A DNA stretch of 64,000 nucleotides from Boswellia sacra (lineage: Eukaryota > Streptophyta > Magnoliopsida > Sapindales > Burseraceae): positions 1 to 64,000 of the forward strand of contig SNVD02004878.1 in NCBI GenBank assembly GCA_013180625.2. The letters run 5' to 3'. Positions within the stretch are counted from its first letter, which is position 1, and each line of letters starts with the position of its first letter. Shown here piece after piece: positions 57,835-64,000 of this stretch. The position numbers were made by a program, and so were the translations under genes. Below the pieces are notes generated by a model. It saw only the letters and a program-made list of their open reading frames with translations, was not told the origin of the DNA and searched no databases.

Positions 57835-58110
57835 ATATACTTGGCGGCTAAAAATTGCCAAGTATATATTTTTTTAAATTTTTAAAACTATTTATACTTG
57901 GCGGCCAAAAACCACCAAGTATAATTAAATATATACTTGGCGGCTAAAAATTGCCGAGTACATATTTTTTTAAATTTTTAAAACTTTTATACTTGGCGGC
58001 ATATTTGGCAGGTTGACTGACCGCCAAATTGATCATATTTGACGGTGCCATTGGTGGCACTTTCAAGACTGCCAAATATATACTTATTTGGCGGCCAAAA
58101 ACCACCAAAT
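57835..58110. repeat. Right subterminal inverted repeats of the non-autonomous CACTA
   Basis: Repeated short hairpins of the form TACTTGGCGGC...GCCAAGTA and ATTTGGCGGCC...ACCAAAT, at least five. They probably correspond to transposase binding sites. Confidence 0.75.
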
Positions 58111-58146
58111 ATGAGCGTTTTTCTTGTAGTGCGTATTTCGTTGAAG

Positions 58147-58499
58147 TTAATTCTCATTATCAATGAAACTTTAAGGCTATATCCTCCGGTTGTTGACCTT
58201 GTAAGAGAAGCAAAAAGTGACGTCAAATTAGGAAAGCTTATAATTCCAGCAAATTTGGATATAACTGTTCTAATTCTAGCACTCCATCATGACCTTCAGA
58301 TATAGGGAGAAGATGTCCACCTTTTCAAACCAGAAAGATTTGTAGAAGAGGTGGCTAAAGCTACCAATAACAACATTTGACATTTCTTCCTTTTGGCTTG
58401 GCTCCTCGGACCTGTGGTTTGAAGTTTGCAAACATGGAAATAAAGGTAGCTCTCTCAATAATTCTTCAACAACACAGGTACACTCTATCGCCAACTTAT
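58147..58499 (+). pseudogene. P450 exon 5, first part
   Basis: LILIINETLRLYPPVV (K-helix ExxR kept), PANLDITVLILALHHD, then TAG in place of the Trp in QIWGED, HLFKPERF, a frameshift at about 58375, and FLPFGLAPRTCGLKFA. The haem-ligand region lacks one residue between Cys and Gly of FxxGxRxCxG. It ends SPTY at the Copia-type insertion. Confidence 0.85.
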
Positions 58500-58880
58500 T
58501 ATTGGAAATTTAAATAAAGCTTAAAAATATAGGAGTCCATGTTAGGATTAAAGTTTATTATTCCTAATTGGATTAGAAGTCATGTTAAAAGGAAGGATTA
58601 ATATTCATAGTTAATTATAAATTAGGATTGATTATTTGATTTATTTTAGAATTATTAGTAGTCATGGTTTGAGTAAGATTAGGATTGAGTCTACTATATA
58701 AGTCTTTGTAATTTGTCAATTTCATTAAAAAGAAGAAATCAAAAGTAATAAATAGTTGAGTAGAGTTCAAGAGTCAATATCTTCTTCTTCAAATTATTTC
58801 ATTCTTATGTTACTTAAGTTTGTTTTGGTTGAGTAATTATTCTCTAACAAAGTAGTGTCAGAGTAAGCTAAATTCTAACA
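58500..58880 (+). repeat. 5' LTR of the Copia-type element
   Basis: Starts TATTGGAAAT (mutated TG) and ends TTCTAACA. Near its end it contains TCTCTAACAAAGTAGTGTCAG, a second LTR-end plus primer-site-like copy. Confidence 0.85.
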
Positions 58881-58883
58881 AAG

Positions 58884-58895
58884 CGGTATCAGAGC
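58884..58895 (+). other. Primer-binding site, initiator Met type
   Basis: CGGTATCAGAGC differs by one base from the usual Copia site TGGTATCAGAGC and lies just after the 5' LTR. Confidence 0.75.
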
Positions 58896-58997
58896 TATGT
58901 GGCAGAAGCAAAGATCTAAGAAAGACCTGTGAGAGAAGCATACGCAAAGAAAGAGTTAGATAGAGTTGAGCTAGGAAGGTCTCAAAGTCTATCAAGC

Positions 58998-59700
58998 TTT
59001 TCAAAGTTTTTTTTTTTTGGAAAAGTTACTTAGTAATATAGATCCAAAAAATTATAATGTACAAAAATCCGAGGGGCATACCCAAGAATTACAACTAGGA
59101 CGTAAAGTCCAAGATCAAAAATAACAGCCACAAGCGGCAAAAAACAAAGCAAAGATCACAGATGGCCTTAACAACATGAAATAAAGGCTACAGGCGGCCT
59201 GAACAAAACAAGATTTCCAATGACCATAAATGGCCTAACAATTAAAGGAGAACAAAAAAATGATCACAATGGTGCAAACATAAAGAAATAGAAAAAAAAT
59301 CAAGTATGATTAAGTAAAGCCTTAATCCTACTTGTTCTTCTCCTTCTTACCTTTCTTTACTGGAGTACTTAGGGTGTTCAAATGAGTATGATCAATCCCA
59401 TCAGGTTGATCCTCATCACTTAGCCTATTCAAAGACTCAAAACGAGAGGGAGAAAACATAGGAGGTTGCCCCGTATTTATCCGTCCTGACGAAATAGATG
59501 CCTCATGATTTGTAGAACACTGGATGGAACCCAATAGCCTACCTTGGTTAGTCGCAAATAGAGAAAAAGAGTCAGAATCTGGTACTGACTCTATACTCAA
59601 AACTGTAGCAGCCTTAAAGGGCACATCATGTGTTACAAAATTTGTTGGAAGAGTAACAGCTTTCAAAGTTGCCAGTAAGGCAAAGTAAAATAGTTGATTC
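58998..59700 (-). other. Probable insertion inside the Copia-type element
   Basis: Starts with a T12 run (59007-59018) and separates the leader from the gag-like part. On the - strand it would end in poly(A), as for a LINE- or SINE-like retroposon. A 124-codon - strand frame (59702-59328) covers part of it but matches nothing I know. TTCAAA occurs at both edges, too short to prove a duplication. Confidence 0.35.
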
Positions 59701-59702
59701 AA

Positions 59703-61660
59703 AATGGATCTATAAGAACTTTAAATAATTCCCAAGTTTGATAGGTACAATTTTCAAAATTTGGAGGCCTAAGGTACAAGTCTTTTTTGAGAATAAAGGT
59801 TTATGGGAGATTGTAAATCAAGGTTTTAAAGTACTAGCAGATCAAACAAAATTAACAAAGGAAAAAGACAAGTTTTAGAAGATAATCAGAGGAAAGATAT
59901 AAAAGCTCAGTTTTTTTTTTTTTAAAAGTCTATACAACTCCATATTGTTTTACAGTTTATTAAAAAATATTCTTTTTGTTGGAGAAACTTCTGAGGGGCA
60001 CATTATTAATATTAGGAAAGAGTTTTATGTAAAATTAGCTAAACAGATATGGGATTATTTAAGCTTCAGTTACAATGGTAAGGATAAAGAGGATGTCTCT
60101 ACTCAGAGATTTATGAGCTTCTCGCTGAGCTGAATCACGAGAGGCAAACTTGAGATGCAATGGAAAAATCAATTTCTAAATTGAACAAGAAAGTCAGTCA
60201 ATTGAAAGATTTGGTATTTGAATCAATCAAATGTCAACATGAGTTTGCTAGGTAGAGAGATGAAGCATTATGAGGAAAGGAAGAATTTATGAGATTGAAA
60301 GAGAAATTATCAAAGAAATTAGATGAAGTGAATAAATCAAAAGATGAGATTTTGAATCAGTTAGATGAAGTAACAAAATTCAGAGATATGATGAGATCAA
60401 AATTTTAGGAAAAGTTGGTTATCAAGGAGTAGTCGCTGTCAACAGTTACCATTGCCAACGCATGTCACCATTAACCGAAGAGTGGATTCTCACCTACAAC
60501 ATCATCAGATAGATCGGGATGCGTTCAACAAAGTTTCCTTCTTCATCGAAATCCAAATCTCATCGAAAAGTCGTCAAAATGTCAATTGAAACTTCAGATC
60601 ATCCAGCCACCACTGCAATCATAGATGACAACTAAGCTATCACCACCCATCCAAAAAGTGTCAACAGTCACCGTAAATGAAGTACCAAAGGTTGATTCTA
60701 ATCAATGTCACTGGAAGCCACCAGAAGAGGCACCATAAAAGGAGATATCGACTTTTCTTACAAAACTCATCGAAAAATGGTAAGTAAATGTATACCTCCA
60801 TAGCAAATCATCTTATGTTCATCAGATCTATGAAAGCCAGGAAGAAATTAAGACTATTGATGCCCAAAAAGTAGTTGTTCACGATCATCTTGAAAAATTC
60901 CCATTGGCCCCCCACAGTGGTAGATATCAATCCGACCCCTCAACTGAAAAATAATCATTTGGTCTAGTTTTGTGAAAAATTTCATTTGATCCCGTCATGG
61001 TCAATTCATGAGAACTAGGTCCCTGTAGAATTCTAAGTTAGTCCTTTTAATTTCAAATTTTCATTATCAACCCCTAACAGAAAAATATATCCAAAAAGAG
61101 AAGCCATGCGATGCTTTGTGGAAGAATTTAAAGAGAAAAGAAGAGGAATTACTTGGATTGAATAAGAAAACAAAGAAGTTTAAAGAGAAAGAGAAGGATT
61201 GGGAAGCAAAAGTGAAGAGTTTTAAAGATTTTGGTAAAGTGAAACATAAAGCATGGAGTTACATTACAGGAAAAGTAATGTTAAATTCAAAGTAAAAGTT
61301 TTGTTAATGAAAGCTTATGGACTCAAGTTTTGCATAAAGATAAAGTGAAGTTTGGGTATTTTCTTGGAAACATGTATGAAGAAAAGAAAGTAGATAAATA
61401 GTTGTGGTCATGATTGATATGTTATGCAAGGAAACCATATAAGGATATATGGAAGAATATGAAGGTAAACTTGGTTGGAAAGTTGCTAAATAATTTTATT
61501 GAAGATCATGTGTTTACTTGGTTGATAAGAGAGCATAGTAATTATAAAGTGACCCAAGTGGAATATTAAGATGTTCATGAAAGCAAGAAAGGTTCATCAA
61601 GAGATCAACAAGCAAAGGTTCAAGAAGAAGTTTAAAGTCATTGTTATGGTTAAGCTTAGT
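59703..61660 (+). pseudogene. gag-like remnant of the Copia-type element
   Basis: Near 59730-59880 the frames read KFDRYNFQN and, after a shift, FFENKGLWEIVNQGF, like the start of a Copia gag (UBN2 type). Further on come coiled-coil-rich, Lys/Glu-rich stretches (60150-60415 and about 61090-61280), interrupted by stops and by a non-coding block at about 60420-61080. A T-run lies at 59910-59922. No zinc knuckle and no pol motifs are visible, so the element would depend on others for mobility. Confidence 0.55.
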
Positions 61661-61670
61661 TTAAGAGGGG

Positions 61671-62051
61671 TGTTAGAAATTTAAATAAAGCTTAAAAATA
61701 TAGAAGTCCATGTTAGGATTGAAGTTTATTGTTCCCAATTAGATTAGAAGTCATATTAAGAGGAAAGATTAATATTCCTAGTTAATTATGAATTAGGATT
61801 AATTGTTTAGTTTATTTTAGAATTATTAGTATTCATGATTTGAATAGGATTAGGATTGAGTCTACTATATAAGTCTATGTAATTTGTCAATTTCATTAAA
61901 AAGAAGAAATAAAAAGTAATAAAGAGTTGAGTTGAGCTCAAGAGTCAATATCTTCTTCTTCAAATTTTTTAATTCTTATGTTACTTGAGTTTGTTTTGCT
62001 TCGGTAATTATTCTCTAACAAAGTGGTATTAGAGTAACTCAAATTTCAATA
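61671..62051 (+). repeat. 3' LTR of the Copia-type element
   Basis: Starts TGTTAGAAAT, ends TTTCAATA, 381 bp, preceded by AGAGGGG. It matches the 5' LTR closely, with scattered substitutions. Confidence 0.87.
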
Positions 62052-62056
62052 CTTAT

Positions 62057-62128
62057 ATCCACTCTCTGGTTCCTTTTATGACAACTCGCCCATGAGATGG
62101 ACTTCAAGTAATAATCCATGCAATGTAA
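62057..62128 (+). pseudogene. P450 exon 5, last part
   Basis: Continues directly from SPTY at 58499 once the insertion is removed: IHSLVPFMTTRP, a TGA where the family has Gln, then DGLQVIIHAM and the natural-looking TAA at 62126-62128. Confidence 0.78.
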
Positions 62129-62871
62129 ACAATAAATTTGGAACCGTAGTAATGTTGATTGGAATTCTTAGAGAGACTTAGAAAAGTTGAGGTAAAAAAT
62201 CCAATCCCATGCACCAAGGTATAATGCAGACATGTTTCATGTTCTATACTTATTTTTTGTTAAGAATGTAAGGATAATGAAGTTTTCTATGTAATTATAA
62301 TAATATTTTCTCATTTTTGTCAATTATCGAAGTTTAGAACATCATAGAAAGCAACCAATAATAAAATCTTGTCATATTTAGTATTTACATTATGTGTAGA
62401 CATATAAAACCTACCGTACCATATCGGTACAACCAAAAAATTTTGGTCCAGCACAAACAATGTTTCATGTCATGTCATGCTTGGCATAAAAAATTTTTTG
62501 GTGACTCAGCATGATCCATATAGAATGGCCTAAATGAACCACATCATGCCTAGGACCATGCCCTTTTGTGCTAGGCCCAAACAAGCTTCTGTTAGGCATA
62601 AAAAACTTTTTTGTCATTAAATTATAAATTTTTATTAAAGAAACATATATTTATATGAAAGAGACTTAGTAAATCCTAGTTAAGAGATTGAAACATGTAC
62701 TTTAAGAAAAGTGGGCTTGTTGTTAAAATCAAATTAGTTTTTTAATTTTTTAATAACTTAAATTGTTCTAAAAATCTATAAATAATATATTTTAAACTAT
62801 TTTTATTAATTAATAATATCTTATGTTAAAAATTATTTCATTTACTTCATTAAAAGTAAAATGAGCCCCTA
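62129..62871. other. Downstream flank of the P450 pseudogene, no gene
   Basis: AT-rich DNA. 62400-62620 has short repeated motifs (TTTTGGT, CATGTCATG, GGCATAAAAAA, TAGGC) suggestive of an old MITE, but no clear ends or duplications were found. Confidence 0.45.
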
Positions 62872-62878
62872 AGTGTTA

Positions 62879-63059
62879 ACACGATTAGCCCTCAAGAGGC
62901 AGCCTAGATGGTATTAGGCCTGAGACTTGTTGCTTGGCGGCATTGAGATCTTAGGTTCAAACCCTTTTAGTGGAGTTTAAAAATTTCACCCTTCGTTAAC
63001 TACTGGGTTCTGACACACCCGAGCTTTGACGTCGAGGTGCGTCACAGTTATTTAAAAAA
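62879..63059 (+). mobile_element. tRNA-type SINE
   Basis: About 180 bp between perfect 8-bp direct repeats AAGTGTTA (62871-62878 and 63060-63067). It has an A-box-like TAGATGGTATTAGG near 62907, a B-box GGTTCAAACCC near 62953, and a 3' end rich in A (TTTAAAAAAA). These are the hallmarks of a Pol III-derived SINE. The A box is weak. Confidence 0.65.
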
Positions 63060-63108
63060 AAGTGTTACCACTGTTAAAAAAATTGTAACAATGGAAGGGT
63101 ATTCTCGA

Positions 63109-63405
63109 TTTTTTACATTTTCAGTCCACAACTTTTCAGTGATATATAAAAATAAACCTAGTTAACCTTTTTTTTAAATTAATTCAGTCCCCACAAGTTC
63201 TAACTCGACTTTTTACTTTTTCAATCCTCAAACTTTTCAGTGACCTATATAAATAAACCTAGTCAACCTTTTTTTTTAATTCAGTCCCCACAAGTTCTAA
63301 CTCGACTTTTTACTTTTTCGGTCCTCAAACTTTTCAGTGAACTCTAGAAATAAATCTAGTCAACCTTTTTTTGATTAATTTAGTCCCCACAAGTTCTAAC
63401 TCCAC
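63109..63405 (+). repeat. Three-unit ~99-bp tandem repeat
   Basis: Each unit begins TTTTTAC(A/T)TTTTC, then ACTTTTCAGTGA, AATAAA(C/T)CTAGT(T/C)AACC, a T-run, and CAGTCCCCACAAGTTCTAACTC-type sequence. About 297 bp in total. Confidence 0.85.
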
Positions 63406-64000
63406 TACAAGCCTTTTTGTCTTTGCTCATATGCACGACTCTTTATCTTTGACCATGAGAACACTGTATGATAGCTTCATGCAGAAACTTGTTGGACAAA
63501 CAATTGAATCTCAAAACTGCAAAATAAAGTCTTCCAATAGGTTTGTTTCCATGATTTTATGATATTACATTGAGTATTATTGTTGTCGCATGCTGACAGT
63601 GGTATATCATGTTTGTTGCATGTTATTATTTTTAATTTATTTTGGTTTTTTGGCATGGAATACTTTCTCGTGGTTATTCTTAGTTTTCTTTTTCTATATA
63701 AGAGTTTTAATAGCTTGAATAATATAAAACCATGAAAACCTAGAAACAGATTTGGGGAACAATTAGGTTTTTTTTTTTTAATTTCGAGTGTAATAATGAA
63801 AGATATATAATAATACAATAGTTTTATTCTATTATTTCATTACATTCTTGAACTTATTGACTTTAAACATGAAACCCTAATAAACATATATTGTGGGGGT
63901 AATCATCATCATCATCATCAAATCGTTTTGCGATGAAAGCGTTGCGTTTCAGAGACAAACCAGTTAACAAGGACTGTTTTAGATATTATTTTTGTTTTGA
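63406..64000. other. Right end of the window, no supported gene
   Basis: AT-rich DNA. A (TCA)n microsatellite lies at 63903-63921, then an ATG frame from 63933 (MKALRFRDKPVNKDC) that runs to near the edge. It could be a first exon but has no recognisable domain. Confidence 0.4.

Larger units (their letters stand above)
52798..58131 (+). mobile_element. Non-autonomous CACTA carrying HGH1 exons (Pack-type)
   Basis: The right end reads GCGTTTTTCTTGTAGTG, the inverse of CACTACAAGAAAAACGC. The best left end is CACTGCAAGAATTTTT at 52798. Both ends lead into TTTGGCGG-type subterminal motifs, different from the TGGTCGC motif of the larger element. Flanks CAT and CGT are a 3-bp duplication with one mismatch. 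The interior (5.3 kb) has no transposase but holds two exons of a host-type HGH1 gene, so it looks like a gene-capturing element. It sits in P450 intron 4, just before the exon 5 acceptor. Confidence 0.72.
58500..62051 (+). mobile_element. Copia-type non-autonomous LTR retrotransposon
   Basis: 3552 bp. Two LTRs of exactly 381 bp (58500-58880, 61671-62051) and perfect 5-bp duplications CTTAT (58495-58499, 62052-62056) that split a P450 codon run. The primer site CGGTATCAGAGC (58884-58895) is initiator tRNA-Met type. AGAGGGG precedes the 3' LTR. The interior has gag-like sequence but no recognisable protease, integrase or RT. Confidence 0.88.
37288..62128 (+). pseudogene. Cytochrome P450 (CYP749-like, CYP72 clan), broken by insertions
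   Basis: ER-bound haem monooxygenase gene reduced to fragments in six exon pieces (listed separately) in the correct order. Conserved pieces: VQPHFYAWKKLYG, RLVVTELALIKEIL, MIPAMITSVDMMLERW, the I-helix YFAGHEMTASLLSW, K-helix NETLRLYPPVV, FKPERF and the haem region FLPFGLAPRTCGLKFA. The N-terminal membrane anchor is missing because element C lies across exon 1. The gene has frameshifts in exons 2, 4 and 5, two stops near 52435-52470, a Trp-to-stop at about 58302, a lost residue in FxxGxRxCxG and a probable splice-donor mutation. The insertions are two CACTAs, one Copia-type element and MITEs. The subfamily is my recognition; the substrate is unknown. Confidence 0.85.

Noticed and set aside
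63402..63415. CACTACAAG as another CACTA end
   Set aside because: The match stops after CACTACAAG, it belongs to the third tandem unit with a CTCGAC-to-CTCCAC change, and no partner end was found.
1..64000. CRISPR arrays, bacterial operons, rRNA or true tRNA genes
   Set aside because: Nothing of the kind was seen; the tRNA-like matches are primer-binding sites and a SINE B box.

Overview
This is AT-rich nuclear DNA from a flowering plant, most likely a eudicot. It contains Athila/Tat-type Ty3 elements with a tRNA-Asp primer site, CACTA transposons ending in CACTACAAGAAAA, a broken cytochrome P450 of the eudicot CYP72-clan (CYP749-like) type, and pieces of plant LOG and HGH1 genes. I could not identify the species. 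I see no intact resident gene; almost everything is transposable element sequence, layered several deep.

Layout. 894-3753 is a solo LTR with a near-perfect 5-bp target duplication. About 3882-7506 is the 5' part of another Ty3 (Tat-like) element: LTR with a hAT MITE inside, primer site, broken gag. It is cut at 7507 by a tandem retroelement array, LTR1 - element A - LTR2 - element B - LTR3 (7507-25614, + strand). A holds gag, protease, RT, RNase H and integrase, all damaged by frameshifts. B has lost protease and RT-to-integrase in two separate deletions. A third family member, C, lies in the opposite orientation at 25876-37287, with a truncated 3' LTR and a MULE-type MITE inside. All three carry, between integrase and the 3' LTR, an extra Cys-containing ORF of unknown function and then an intron-free copy of a cytokinin-activating LOG-type phosphoribohydrolase gene.

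37288-62128 is one CYP749-like pseudogene spread over 25 kb. Element C replaces its N-terminus. Intron 2 holds two MITEs. Intron 3 holds an 11.3-kb CACTA element (40950-52295, 3-bp duplication ACA) with TNP2 and Tnp1/Transposase_24 genes on the - strand. Intron 4 holds a second, non-autonomous CACTA (52798-58131) that carries two exons of an HGH1 gene. The last exon is split by a 3.55-kb Copia-type non-autonomous element (58500-62051, duplication CTTAT). The end of the window has a tRNA-type SINE and a three-unit 99-bp tandem repeat.

How it fits together: A, B and C point to a retroelement lineage that acquired a host LOG reading frame and multiplied with it. Because B and C face each other, a read-through transcript could fold into LOG-containing double-stranded RNA. 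This is inference. All coding calls come from reading translations by eye; family names are recognition, not database results.
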